The notes below the pieces were generated by a model. The model ran no database searches and was not told the DNA's origin. It saw only the letters and a program-made list of their open reading frames with translations. A stretch of DNA of 64,000 bases from assembly GCF_026619415.1 (NCBI RefSeq), contig NZ_JAOVZR010000001.1, forward strand, positions 3,394,501 through 3,458,500, written 5' to 3'. The translations under genes were made by a program, and so were the position numbers. This stretch comes from Hoeflea algicola (lineage in GTDB: Bacteria; Pseudomonadota; Alphaproteobacteria; Rhizobiales; Rhizobiaceae). Within the stretch, counting starts at the first letter, position 1. Each line of letters opens with the position of its first letter. Positions 35,857 to 45,231 of the stretch are shown one piece after another.

Positions 35857-37231
35857 GTAATTACCCACCCCCTTGCCATGCACCACAATGTCTGAATCCA
35901 TGATGATATGGATCGGACTGATTTGCAGCAGCTGAGCAAGGACGAATTGATCGAGATGGTGCTTCGGCTCCAACGGCCTTCCAAGGATTCTCGGACGTCT
36001 TCCAAGCCGCCCTCGACGGACAAGAAAGAGAAACGCGTCAACTCACGACCGGGTGGAGCCAAGCCCGGGCATGAACCCCACAATAGGGTGCTGGCGGATT
36101 TTGCCGACATGTTTCGCGATCATGAACCGACCGCCTGCAAGAGATGCGGCCATGCGTTTTCCGGTGATGATACGATGGTGCTGGCCGGGGCCTATGACGA
36201 GATCGATATTCCTGCGATCCGTCCTCATGTCACCCGGCATCGGCGTTTTTCCTGTCATTGCCCGCAATGCGGCACGACAACAAAAGCCACCGCACCTGCC
36301 GTGGCAACCGCAACGCCGTTCGGGCCAGGCATTCACGCGCTGGCGATCTACCTCAAGAGTTTCCATGCATTGTCTTACGAACGCCTGAGCGGTGTGTTCA
36401 TGGATATCTTCGGCCTTAATGTGAGCGAGGGCGCGATCATGAACATGTTTTCCCGCTCCCGTCCGAGCTTCCAGGCCACAGCACAGGCCGCCAAGGCCAG
36501 CCTTCGAGCCGCCCGCGTTGTCGCCAGCGACGAAACCGGTGTGCGTATCGAGGGCACAAATGCCCAACACTGGGTTTTTCATTGCAAGGATGCTGTTGTC
36601 CACCAGCCCGATTACTCCCGTGCAGCACGGGTCGTTCACGAGACCATGGGCGGCCATGTCCCCGAGGTATGGATATCTGATCGGTATTCAGCCCAGCAAT
36701 CTCACGGCCATCGACATCAAACCTGCCTTGCACATTTGGCGCGTGATACAGCCTTTGCGCTGGAACATGGCGAGGATGATCTCCCTCTTCGCTTCCAGCT
36801 TTGGTTTGGCCGTGTGTTTGATTTCGCCAGAGCCATAAGCACATTCGCTGCGTCTACCGTCGCAAGCAAGAAGCGCAAATTCGATAAACAGCTTGCCGGG
36901 CTTCTATGCGCCCCGACTTCGTGCGACCTGGCCCAAAAGCTCCAGGCCAAGATCGGGCGGGCCCGCGATCAGCTGCTGACGTTTTGCGACTATCCCGGAG
37001 AAGTCGATGTCACCAACAACACATCTGAGCGAAAGCTCCGTCCATGGGTCATTCAGCGAAAGGTGACAAACGGATATCGCGCCATGTGGGCCGCCCAAGC
37101 CGAGGCGGATGTACGCACGACCATCGACACCGCCCGCCTCAAAGGCGCAAACCCCTTCCAGGTCATCGCATCCGTCCTGGCATAGGCCGGTAGAAGAACC
37201 GGAAATCACGAATTCGGGGGTGGGTAATTAC
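35857..37231 (+). mobile_element. IS66-family insertion sequence, single-ORF type, copy 3 (1375 bp)
   Basis: Same ends as the other copies, with the 8-bp target duplication atgcatgt at 35849-35856 and 37232-37239. No difference from copy 1 found by eye. Confidence 0.93.
35908..37185 (+). CDS. IS66-family transposase (copy 3)
   Basis: 425 residues, identical to the transposases at 7429 and 24207, with intact zinc-finger cysteines and DDE residues. Confidence 0.93.
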   Translation: MDRTDLQQLSKDELIEMVLRLQRPSKDSRTSSKPPSTDKKEKRVNSRPGGAKPGHEPHNRVLADFADMFRDHEPTACKRCGHAFSGDDTMVLAGAYDEIDIPAIRPHVTRHRRFSCHCPQCGTTTKATAPAVATATPFGPGIHALAIYLKSFHALSYERLSGVFMDIFGLNVSEGAIMNMFSRSRPSFQATAQAAKASLRAARVVASDETGVRIEGTNAQHWVFHCKDAVVHQPDYSRAARVVHETMGGHVPEVWISDRYSAQQSHGHRHQTCLAHLARDTAFALEHGEDDLPLRFQLWFGRVFDFARAISTFAASTVASKKRKFDKQLAGLLCAPTSCDLAQKLQAKIGRARDQLLTFCDYPGEVDVTNNTSERKLRPWVIQRKVTNGYRAMWAAQAEADVRTTIDTARLKGANPFQVIASVLA

Positions 37232-37251
37232 ATGCATGTTAACTAACTATG

Positions 37252-37379
37252 GGCACTAGCCACCACAAGATCGAGAACATCTTTGGAAAACTCAAAGACT
37301 GGCGGAATCCATACCCGCTACAACCATTGCGCTCGCCATCAGGTCAGCCAAGGCAATTGCAGCGGACATCATCGCCTAA
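37252..37379 (+). pseudogene. Remnant of an IS5-type transposase C-terminus
   Basis: HHKIENIFGKLKDWR (37261-37305) is the typical end motif of IS5-type transposases (R-x-IENMFGRLKDWR). The next expected piece, IHTRYNHCA, follows in another frame, and the last piece before the stop at 37377 in the third. At least two frameshifts, so dead. Only this small tail remains, directly right of IS66 copy 3. Confidence 0.55.
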
Positions 37380-37487
37380 CAATATTAAAATGATGGTTAA
37401 GTTCAATATCCGTATAGTAATATAACATCTTCAGGCGCTACGTGTTCGTGGTGCCGGTGACAACAACCGAGGTCATGCGGTTGCTCC

Positions 37488-38288
37488 CTAAGGATTCGCC
37501 TCAACAGCCAGTGCGGGTATCGTATCAGACGTCAACACAACAGTCAGACCGCCGTCGACGACGAGATTGGTACCCGTGACATAACTGGCCTGCGAGGACG
37601 CGAGGAACAAGCAGACCTCAGCGATTTCCGACGGCTGCGCATAACGACGCAGCGGTATGCGTCTGGTCCAGCCGTGGTGGGCACCGATCGAGCGCTGCTC
37701 ACGGCTCATCGGAGTCTCGACGAAACCAGGCGAGACCGCATTGACTCGGATGCCGTATGCAGCAAGCTCAGCGGCCATCTGCTCCGTCAAGCTGATGACG
37801 CCGCCTTTCGCGGCGGCGTATGCAACGTTGACCTGTGGGGAAACAGCCCGAATGCCCGCGATCGACGCAATGTTCACAATCGCTCCACCTCCCGCGCGCT
37901 TGAGCGCCGGAAGCGCTGCGCGGGCGGTCATGTAGATCCCGCTGAGGTCGACGTCGAGAACTCGCCTCCACTGTTCGCTCTCAGTCTCCTCCAGCGAGCC
38001 GCGCCCGATGATCCCTGCCGCACCAACCAGTATATCGAGGCGCCCGAACGTTGCATCGATTTGGCTAAATGCATCTAGCACTTCGTCTTCGCACGTGACG
38101 TCAACCGTGTATCCGCGGGCACGCTCGACGGGTAACGAAAGCGTGGCCAGCGCATCAGAAATCGATGCAGCGTTGACATCAAGAATCGCGATCGCCGCAC
38201 CTTCCTTGGCTAGCGCCTCAGCTACAGCTAGGCCGATACCGGAAGCGCCGCCGGTGATCACAGCCACCTGTCCGTCAAACTTATTCAT
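37488..38288 (-). CDS. Short-chain dehydrogenase/reductase (SDR)
   Basis: 266 residues. Classical SDR elements: TGGASGIG (12-19) for the dinucleotide, LVGAAGI (88-93), Ser142, Tyr157 and Lys161 in YAAAK, and the PG turn NAVSPGFVETPM. Asp at the end of beta-2 (AILDV) suggests NAD+ preference. The ATG at 38288 has caggagaacgcg upstream. It follows an acetoacetate decarboxylase-like gene on the same strand, so a small catabolic operon is likely. Substrate unknown. Confidence 0.85.
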   Translation of the reverse strand: MNKFDGQVAVITGGASGIGLAVAEALAKEGAAIAILDVNAASISDALATLSLPVERARGYTVDVTCEDEVLDAFSQIDATFGRLDILVGAAGIIGRGSLEETESEQWRRVLDVDLSGIYMTARAALPALKRAGGGAIVNIASIAGIRAVSPQVNVAYAAAKGGVISLTEQMAAELAAYGIRVNAVSPGFVETPMSREQRSIGAHHGWTRRIPLRRYAQPSEIAEVCLFLASSQASYVTGTNLVVDGGLTVVLTSDTIPALAVEANP

Positions 38289-38418
38289 CGCGTTCTCCTG
38301 AAGAAAATTCGTCGGTATTTGGGGTAAAAGTCGGCGGCGCCTGGTTTGAATGCCAAGGAGGCGTCGCCCAGCCACGACACAACCGGTGCGAACTGAGCTG
38401 TCGCTTCATCGGCAGCGT

Positions 38419-39192
38419 TTACTTGAGCTGATCTATGATCTTTGCCCAACCATGCTCATCACTACTTACATGCATGCCTTGACTGTAAAAGCCACCTAGC
38501 ACCTCAATCGGTAACAGCGCATCGAGCGGGTTGGACCGATTGCCACGCAGGGCGACAGTAACATTGCCGGTGCGCTTGAATTTCGGTTTATTATCTGGAG
38601 ATGGGTCACGCGATAGAATCCGCTTCTCCAGAATACCTGGTCCTTCTGGATTTGCGACGGTATGAATCATCAAATGCGGGTTTAGCTTAACTTCCGGAAG
38701 ATTCTCAATCGGTTTGCTCTTAAAATCAAAAGCTAATGTGATGAGTTCATTGCCCCCTACAACACAAGTAGCAACGGCTGACTCATCCGTCTCTTCATAG
38801 GTGGAGGACATCAACTTCTTTGGATACCCCCAAACCTCGCGTCCTGCACACACCGCAGCGAAGTGATTTTCGAACCATGTAAAAGTGTATCCGCCTACTA
38901 TATCTTTATATCTAACCGGCACCGTAAACCTACAATGCATGTATCCTGCTATGTCTACTTGATGACTATTAGGAAATACAGAATTACTAGAATCTCCAAA
39001 TGTAATATTAAATATATTGTCAACATATTCAAATGGAGTTGTTTTTAAAATTCGCTTCACGACATCAGCATCTGTGCGACATACAGCAACTATACCACGA
39101 TAGTCATTCGAGGAATATGGATTCAACGGATCCGGATATGCTGCTGTGCCCAGGAACATATCAAAGCGATCTGTCAAGTTCTCTCTGCTCAT
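38419..39192 (-). CDS. Acetoacetate decarboxylase family protein
   Basis: 257 residues. GREVWGYPKKLMSS contains the lysine pair (Lys125-Lys126) matching the Schiff-base lysine and its neighbour in acetoacetate decarboxylase. The ATG at 39192 has ggagaag upstream. Many family members are not true acetoacetate decarboxylases but act on other beta-keto or unsaturated acids. Lies between the SDR and a NitT/TauT-type binding protein gene, 387 bp from the latter. Confidence 0.82.
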   Translation of the reverse strand: MSRENLTDRFDMFLGTAAYPDPLNPYSSNDYRGIVAVCRTDADVVKRILKTTPFEYVDNIFNITFGDSSNSVFPNSHQVDIAGYMHCRFTVPVRYKDIVGGYTFTWFENHFAAVCAGREVWGYPKKLMSSTYEETDESAVATCVVGGNELITLAFDFKSKPIENLPEVKLNPHLMIHTVANPEGPGILEKRILSRDPSPDNKPKFKRTGNVTVALRGNRSNPLDALLPIEVLGGFYSQGMHVSSDEHGWAKIIDQLK

Positions 39193-39579
39193 CGGTCTTC
39201 TCCATTCTAAACTAGTCACGAAGGCTTGGACTTATGCGTTCTCTTGCTGCGGATTGATCTAGTCGATCTCCAAGCCTCATCCCCACTCACTTCCGAATAG
39301 GAATTCATATAAAAAGGCGACCGCGCTAGATGCTTCTCCAGATTGGTTTCTCGTGTCAAAACGGCGTTAGGCAGTAATTCGCTGCGTTGTCGAGAAAGCC
39401 ATAGATGGAATTGCATTGACTGGCGACTGAGGATCAAGCTTGCCGCGTTCGACCATCGACTGACAAGCCAGTCGATGGTGAGTGCAAAGAGGCAACAGCC
39501 TACATCATTGATCGATATCCATGCACCATATGGGACGAGGCCATTGCGCACTGCGGCTCAAGACAACTCGCCCGAAGCG
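39193..39579. other. Intergenic region, possibly decayed DNA
   Basis: No intact gene recognised. The minus-strand frame 39216-39551 has neither a ribosome site nor recognisable features. A gene for a transporter component may have been lost here, since the binding protein gene next door has no permease or ATPase; that is speculation. Confidence 0.4.
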
Positions 39580-40596
39580 TCACGGTGCCTTATCGTATAC
39601 AATACGGTCTACGGACAACGGCTCGCTGATCAACTTGTTGGCGAGCAGGAAGTCGTTAAAGCCATCGACGGCCTTTCGATCAAAGTGACTGCCGTACCCC
39701 TGAATGGTGCGCCGGACAAGTTGGTCGAACACGACTTCGGGATTGGGGACGTCGCCGAGTTTGAACCGTTGGCTGGCGATCTCCTTAACTTCATTGAGGT
39801 TCTTCGGGTCCTGAAGCCACTGGACAGCTTGCTCATGCGCGCGGACGAAGGCATCCACGGTAGCAGCGTTTTCCTGCACATACTCGCCAGGGGCATAGTA
39901 AGCAGCATAGCCGCCGTTCATAGCCTGCAGACCGGCAGGACCCTCACCCTGCGAGAGATCAGCAAAGACAACGCATGATTTGGTCGCGTCGCAAAGTGCA
40001 GGAACGGGATCCCAACTCACGATTGCATCGACCTGCTTCGCAGCCAGAGCTGCATACGCAGTAGCCGGACCGCCGACCGCTACGAAAAATGCTTCGTCAG
40101 GCTGCATGTCGGCCCCGGCCAACAGAGCCCTCGCAATCATCTCAGGCGAACCACCGCGTGCCACGACACCGATACGTTTGCCGGCAAGCGACTTCATGTT
40201 CTCCGGGTAGGATTTCCCCGCGACCGTCTCCGCGACCTCGGCAGAAGCGGACAGTGAATAGACGTTGTTGGTGAGATCCGGACCAATAATCTTGAGGTCA
40301 TACCCCTTGTCCACCGCTTGCATCATCACGTCCAAAGAGCTGATGATGATATCCACCCCCTCTGTTGCCGCCGCTTGCATTGCCAATATAGCGCTTGCTA
40401 GGTAGACGGGTTGGCAATCGAGCCCCTCCTTAGCGCAGAACCCCTTGTCACGCATGACCCAGTCGACAATGTGTATGATACTGCCCGGGTACTCATGTAT
40501 CTGAACGACTTTCTGCTCTTCAGCTATCGCATGTGTTGACCCGAGTGCAATGGCAGCAACAGTTGAGATGACGATTCCCAATTTGATCCGGCTCAT
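39580..40596 (-). CDS. ABC transporter substrate-binding protein, NitT/TauT (SsuA/ThiY-like) type
   Basis: 338 residues with a Sec signal (SRIKLGIVISTVAAIALGSTHAIA). The mature part has the NMT1/SsuA-like pattern: early substrate loop, MQAAATEGVDIIISSLDVMMQAVDKG, then KRIGVVARGGSPEMIARALL and AKQVDAIVSWDPVPALC. Members bind taurine, sulfonates, nitrate, pyrimidine precursors or aromatic acids. No permease or ATPase is adjacent, so the importer is incomplete here or assembled with parts elsewhere. Confidence 0.85.
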   Translation of the reverse strand: MSRIKLGIVISTVAAIALGSTHAIAEEQKVVQIHEYPGSIIHIVDWVMRDKGFCAKEGLDCQPVYLASAILAMQAAATEGVDIIISSLDVMMQAVDKGYDLKIIGPDLTNNVYSLSASAEVAETVAGKSYPENMKSLAGKRIGVVARGGSPEMIARALLAGADMQPDEAFFVAVGGPATAYAALAAKQVDAIVSWDPVPALCDATKSCVVFADLSQGEGPAGLQAMNGGYAAYYAPGEYVQENAATVDAFVRAHEQAVQWLQDPKNLNEVKEIASQRFKLGDVPNPEVVFDQLVRRTIQGYGSHFDRKAVDGFNDFLLANKLISEPLSVDRIVYDKAP

Positions 40597-41995
40597 ATTT
40601 TTCCTCCCTTAATTGTAAAGAGAATATAAATCTTATTTTGTAGCTATTATTATTATTTTACTACTGTTCTATAGCTATATTCTAAGATTAATCTCTTGTA
40701 TGAATTTGCACTAAACACAACTAGACGAGAAAAAAATATCTTACGCAAGTTAATAATAATTAACCGACGCTAAAGAAAAACTTACGATCAGTGATGTGAT
40801 CCTGCATCCTGGTGGAAACTATGGATCCGCAAAACTTGTCAGAACACCAGCTACAGGCCAACCGTTCAAGCACGATGGAAGGTTCGGACCGAATTCCCGT
40901 CCTGCCCAGATGAGTTCACGGACGACGGCCAAATGCTCCGCGCCTCGAGATTGTCGTTCTGTACGATTTTTGCTCTGAGTGAACTTTTCACAAGCCTAGT
41001 GGTGGAGCGCCGTCTTCTAGAGGACGATTTAATCGTGCTCACGCGCATTGCCGACGAGGCTATCAAGGATTGGGTGGTGTCCGCATCTCGGTCCTTGAGG
41101 GCCACTTCCTCCACCGCAGTGGGGCAACCTTCTACCCCCTCCAAGGCGCATTAAGGCACTTTAGCGCGCTGGCCGGGGAGCAGTTTGAGGAATCTATGGA
41201 CGACTACCGCTGAGGGCCTGCAATCGTTAAGCGCTGGTGAGTCAAGGTTGCAGCCGCTCTAGCTTTCCGGCGGCGTTCTCCACCTCTATTGGACCTGGTA
41301 GCGAGCAGACGAGAAGGTCCGCTTACAGGCATTTGCCAAGGCTACTTAAACGGCTGAAGTGGGGGCGCAATGCAGCCGTTAGTTGGGGACCAATCGAAGG
41401 GCAGCTAAGGGCCGTGAGTGACACCGCGCCAGTGAACGCGGAACGACTGCTTTCCCGACTTCGCTCCAACAAATTGCCTGACAGGTCGCGGCCCTGTTCC
41501 GGTCATTTGCCCTCTGAAATAAAAATCACTCAAGACCTCCGAAGCGGCCCCAATCATGACCGATTGGGTCGCTGCATCAATGCCGGAGAGTCCCGCCCCA
41601 GGCGCATAGCTGCAGCGCCGCATCTAATATTGGGCTACCCGATCGCTCTGGGCCGTAAGCTCCCAGAGGGCCGTCCACCACGCTCAATTTCGTCAAACCT
41701 ATCATTGGCAACCATGTGATGCAGGCTCGTGCCGCAATTGAGAATTGCCTCGAAATGTAGATTGCCCCTTTTTGGGACGCGCATTCAGTATGCCTTTCGA
41801 GCCTCGTGGGGGAAGTCATATAACGCGGAGATGTAAATATAGAATCAATCTAAGAATGCATAAATATAGCCTTGAATTCTATTTCAATTATGAAGATGTA
41901 TTTATCAATAGAATAATAAACTTGTAATATTGAAAGATATACTATATAATAGTAAAGCCTGCTTATGCGTAGATTAACAATACAGGGAGATAAAG
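40597..41995. other. 1.4-kb gap: AT-rich edges, decayed middle, no gene recognised
   Basis: Both ends (40600-40790 and 41820-41990) are strongly AT-rich. The middle (40800-41800) is of ordinary composition with only short frames on both strands and no matched start signals, as in decayed genes. A promoter for the gene at 41996 is seen at the right end. Confidence 0.5.
41922..41950 (+). promoter_or_regulatory. Putative sigma-70 promoter for the DUF3102-like gene
   Basis: ttgtaa at 41922-41927, 17 bases, then tataat at 41945-41950. It lies 46 bp before the ATG, in AT-rich DNA. The ribosome site cagggag follows. This is a near-consensus promoter, unusual for this G+C-rich host. Confidence 0.5.
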
Positions 41996-43156
41996 ATGGC
42001 ATCTATAGACAGGAAAATACAGCGCGCAGCCGCTGTAAAGCAGACCAAAAAAACTCGGGCGGAAAACAACCGTGTCACGAAGGAGAAGGTGGCCGCTGCG
42101 CGGGCACCCAGGGAAAATGAAGAACCACTTTCACCTGACGTCCAAGCACGCTTGGCTGAAATCGTAGAACGGGTCGTCTCGCTGCATCGCAAGTCGACCG
42201 GCCAGGTATTTGAACTGGGCGAGTGCCTGGCTGAAGCAAAATCCGTGCAACCGGAAAAACGCTTCGGTCGCTGGCTGAAGGAACATTGCGGCTATACCGT
42301 ACGTTCAGCCTGGAATTTCATTTCCGTGCATGAACGGCTTGCTGATCACCGTAAACGGCTTGAGAAGCACGCCGTCGCGTCGACCGCACTTATCGAGCTT
42401 GCAAAAGCAGAGCCGGATCAGATTGAATCCGTTCTCGATCTGTATGATGAAGGCAAGAGCCTCAAGCCTGCGGAAATCAAGGCGTTGATTGGCGGCAAAA
42501 AGGATGAGGCTGCAGAGGATATCGACCTAACGCAAGTGGGCGGTAGAGCAGGGCTACAGAAAATGGCCGCTGCCAAGCTCAAATCGAGCATCGCGGAGTT
42601 TCATCGATTGACCGCCGCTGTCTTGGCTGGGCTGGAAGAAGCTGTTGCGCATCACGAAAGCGGAAAGCGGATCGTCATGAGGACGCTGGCAGCTGATCTC
42701 GAAATCAATGCACGCCATGCATCCGATCTTTTCAAAGACGTTGTGGCTCCTTTGGTGCCGGTTGAGCGTATGCCGAAAGCCAATCTTGAACATGAAAGAT
42801 TGGTCGTTGAGACAGGTTGGGGTGCAGTCCAGCACAGCCTATACCGTTTGGGTGGCGCTGGCTCGTGGCCTCACCGCGATGAAATGGAAAAATGGGTGAT
42901 CGAAGTGGCACACCCGGCGCTACGTTTCGCAGTCCATGGCGAACCATATGTTGTCAGCCCAAAACCGGCCACTGCTCCCGTCTTGGATGTCGCAAAAGCT
43001 GACAACGACGTCACGAAAAATGATCAAATTGTGGTCGATAAGGAAACCGACGCTGATGAGACCACACCAAGCATTTCATATGCCGAATTGGATGCAACAC
43101 TCGACAACCTTATGGCGGTCAACAAGGCACCCGCTGAAGTACGCATGTCGCGATAA
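41996..43156 (+). CDS. DUF3102-like protein of the island
   Basis: 386 residues. After a basic N-terminus (RKIQRAAAVKQTKKTRAENNR), residues 60-115 (GQVFELGECLAEAKSVQPEKRFGRWLKEHCGYTVRSAWNFISVHERL) resemble DUF3102, a helix-rich domain found on plasmids, phages and islands with a presumed DNA-binding role. The remainder is unrecognised and ends with a variable, acidic tail. It faces the integrase gene convergently, with a shared terminator. A role in island maintenance or regulation is plausible but unproven. Confidence 0.6.
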   Translation: MASIDRKIQRAAAVKQTKKTRAENNRVTKEKVAAARAPRENEEPLSPDVQARLAEIVERVVSLHRKSTGQVFELGECLAEAKSVQPEKRFGRWLKEHCGYTVRSAWNFISVHERLADHRKRLEKHAVASTALIELAKAEPDQIESVLDLYDEGKSLKPAEIKALIGGKKDEAAEDIDLTQVGGRAGLQKMAAAKLKSSIAEFHRLTAAVLAGLEEAVAHHESGKRIVMRTLAADLEINARHASDLFKDVVAPLVPVERMPKANLEHERLVVETGWGAVQHSLYRLGGAGSWPHRDEMEKWVIEVAHPALRFAVHGEPYVVSPKPATAPVLDVAKADNDVTKNDQIVVDKETDADETTPSISYAELDATLDNLMAVNKAPAEVRMSR

Positions 43157-43210
43157 CAGGGGGCACGAGTTCGGCGGTTACGCCGCTCAATTCCTGCCCC
43201 AAACACCTAC

Positions 43211-43243
43211 CAAAGCCCCGCTGAATTCCCCAGCGGGGCTTTG
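43211..43243. terminator. Bidirectional terminator
   Basis: Perfect 13-base inverted repeat caaagccccgctg / cagcggggctttg with a 7-base loop. It lies between the convergent DUF3102-like and integrase genes and can serve both. Confidence 0.8.
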
Positions 43244-43264
43244 GCCTTTCCGATCAGGCATCTG

Positions 43265-45127
43265 CTATAGGTCTTCGGGCCGCCGCCGCGTTTTTGCTAG
43301 CTGATCAAAATCCAGGTCTCGGAACATCGAAAAATCAATCTTTGGATTGAGCGGCAAAGTAGCGAACATCTCGGCTTCGGACTCAGTCAGGGTTTTCCAT
43401 CCGTACTTGTTGTGATCGTCGCCGCCGAGCGCATGCCCTGCCTGCATTCGCCGTTCACGCTCGCCGATCTTCTTGTCCTCACGTGCCTGGCTAATGTAGT
43501 CACCGCGCAGAGAATGAAAGCGTTCGCCTGGCGAATCTTTGATGCCTGCCTTGTCAAAAAGACGTCTCATGTATTTCGACGCATTTTTCGCGGGATTAGC
43601 AAGTTGCATAAGCTGTGGAAACAGGAAGTTGTCGCCCTGCTTTCGGGCCCACTCGACATAGCCGATCTCGACCAGAAAATTGTGAAGTACAAAATACCGG
43701 CCGCTTTCTGTCGTCTTGATTGGTCGTCGGACCCACTTACCTCCGACCATCGCAATCCCTTCCACTTCTGCTACCCAGATTCCGTCGAACTTCTCCGTGA
43801 TGTCGGTCCCCACTAGATGCGTGAGCAGACCCAGACGGCGGCTGGTCAGCAAACCAAGCAGAGGCATCATGACATCGTCGATATACGGCGATTGAACGCC
43901 CGTGCGGAAAAGCTGCGTCAGCTTCTTCGCTGACAACGGCTCTGCGGAAACCGCATCCCGGGCAGCCTTGGGGTATTTAAGCGCAACATTTTTCACTGGG
44001 TTGTCGAAATCATGTTGCGTGGCTGCATTGCTGAAGACCGGCTTGATGACACCCATGAAACCATTCTGCAGCGTGTTCTTCGCAATCGATTTCTTGCTGA
44101 AATCCCGATTGCTGTCGATGATCTCTCTAGCTGACAGGTGAGACGGTTTATCATTATGTTTGCTCGGCCAGAACTGCATCAAATTGATGAAAGCCTGAAG
44201 ATCGGTCGGCGTGTAGCGATCGATCGGGTGATCGCCAATCAGCTCCACGAATATGTTCAGACGCATCTCGGCAGTCTTGATGTCGCCGCTGGCCTCTCCC
44301 ATGGCCGTGACCCGTTGCGCAAGATATTCGCTAGCAGCAATGCTGAACAACGGTTTGTCGGATGGCTCACGTTCAACAAATCGCCGATCCTTGTCGACCT
44401 CCGTTTTTACCTTCGCATTGACGAGTCCGGCCCGTGCGCTGATCTTGCCCTTGCCTATTGAGCCGCCTCCAAGTGGGGGCATGAGAAGCGACACTGGATC
44501 GTCCTTTGCTCTCTCGACCAAACGCCTTGCGAGCAATTCGGCGTTATCGCCAAGTGCCTTGTTGTAATCTTCACCCGCATCCTTGCGCGCCTTTTCCTGT
44601 GCAATCTGCACAAGCCCGCGCATCATTGCAAAATTGCCTTCCTCTTCGGCTGTTGACGGAGGAGGAGGACTGGTGATGTCGTAAAGTGCCGACTTGAGGC
44701 TCATGGTCACAGCTTGCCAAGCGCGCTTGCCTTTGGCTTCCTCATCGAGGCCATCAACATCGCCGCCCAACATGTCTTCCATCAATGGCCAGAAATCGTT
44801 CTCATCGTTGTTCGCCTTGGACATGGCAATCTCGATCCGTTCAAACTTTTCACGTGCGATCGCGGCCAGCTTGTCGGCAATCTTGCGGGCCTGAGGTTTC
44901 GGGATGACACCGAGGCCAACCCGGATAGGCCGCTTGACCTCACCGGCGATCGCTTTGGGCAGTCGCATCTGAAACATATAGGCCGAACCCGTTTTGATCA
45001 GGTAAAGACCGGGTGAGGAGCGAGGGCGACGTGTCTTGGGCTGATTTGCGGAAATAATTTCCGCGTTTTGGGATGATACCCCCGACGATACAGGCAACGA
45101 TACAAATTGACTTTCTGACATTGGCAA
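43265..45127 (-). CDS. Tyrosine-type site-specific integrase of the tRNA-Ser island
   Basis: 620 residues, large for the family. The N-terminal part (SSPGLYLIKTGSAYMFQMRLPKAI, about 37-60) matches the DUF6538 arm-binding domain of bacterial integrases. Catalytic residues seen: Arg430 (LLTSRRLGLL), Lys471, His538 and Arg541 (HSLR), His565 and Tyr575. It lies 84 bp from the 3' end of tRNA-Ser, whose end sequence is duplicated at 14135. The palindrome at 45048-45064 falls inside its first 25 codons, so the true start may be further downstream. Confidence 0.88.
   Translation of the reverse strand: MPMSESQFVSLPVSSGVSSQNAEIISANQPKTRRPRSSPGLYLIKTGSAYMFQMRLPKAIAGEVKRPIRVGLGVIPKPQARKIADKLAAIAREKFERIEIAMSKANNDENDFWPLMEDMLGGDVDGLDEEAKGKRAWQAVTMSLKSALYDITSPPPPSTAEEEGNFAMMRGLVQIAQEKARKDAGEDYNKALGDNAELLARRLVERAKDDPVSLLMPPLGGGSIGKGKISARAGLVNAKVKTEVDKDRRFVEREPSDKPLFSIAASEYLAQRVTAMGEASGDIKTAEMRLNIFVELIGDHPIDRYTPTDLQAFINLMQFWPSKHNDKPSHLSAREIIDSNRDFSKKSIAKNTLQNGFMGVIKPVFSNAATQHDFDNPVKNVALKYPKAARDAVSAEPLSAKKLTQLFRTGVQSPYIDDVMMPLLGLLTSRRLGLLTHLVGTDITEKFDGIWVAEVEGIAMVGGKWVRRPIKTTESGRYFVLHNFLVEIGYVEWARKQGDNFLFPQLMQLANPAKNASKYMRRLFDKAGIKDSPGERFHSLRGDYISQAREDKKIGERERRMQAGHALGGDDHNKYGWKTLTESEAEMFATLPLNPKIDFSMFRDLDFDQLAKTRRRPEDL
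45048..45064. promoter_or_regulatory. Island palindrome, copy 3 (5' end of the integrase gene)
   Basis: GCGGAAATAATTTCCGC, identical to the copy at 34567-34583. It lies at codons 21-27 of the longest integrase frame and 148 bp inside the right att repeat, nearly mirror to copy 1 at the left end. Confidence 0.55.
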
Positions 45128-45211
45128 AAGCCCTTGTTCTGGGCGGCCAGTCTCAAAAAAACCTTATCTATCAAAAACTTGGGAATGTCCGCTTTTGGTG
45201 CCCGGAGGGGC

Positions 45212-45231
45212 TGGCGGAGAGAGAGGGATTC
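45212..45231 (+). repeat. Right attachment repeat inside tRNA-Ser
   Basis: tggcggagagagagggattc, identical to 14135-14154. It covers the CCA end, the 3' acceptor strand and part of the T arm of tRNA-Ser, so integration restores a complete tRNA gene. Confidence 0.85.

Larger units (their letters stand above)
14135..45231. mobile_element. Genomic island of about 31 kb integrated at tRNA-Ser(GGA)
   Basis: Bounded by the 20-bp direct repeat at 14135-14154 and 45212-45231. The integrase gene (43265-45127) lies directly inside the tRNA end. The contents are accessory: IS21, two IS66 copies, exported unknown proteins, a two-component pair, the split-FtsH operon and a catabolic remnant. No conjugation or phage structural genes are visible, so any transfer would need outside help. 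Confidence 0.82.

Noticed and set aside
39216..39551. 111-codon minus-strand frame between the decarboxylase-like and binding-protein genes
   Set aside because: No start signal and no family; more likely decayed DNA.
40796..41719. Several overlapping short frames in the 1.4-kb gap
   Set aside because: Frames on both strands interrupt each other and none has a start signal; no recognisable family.
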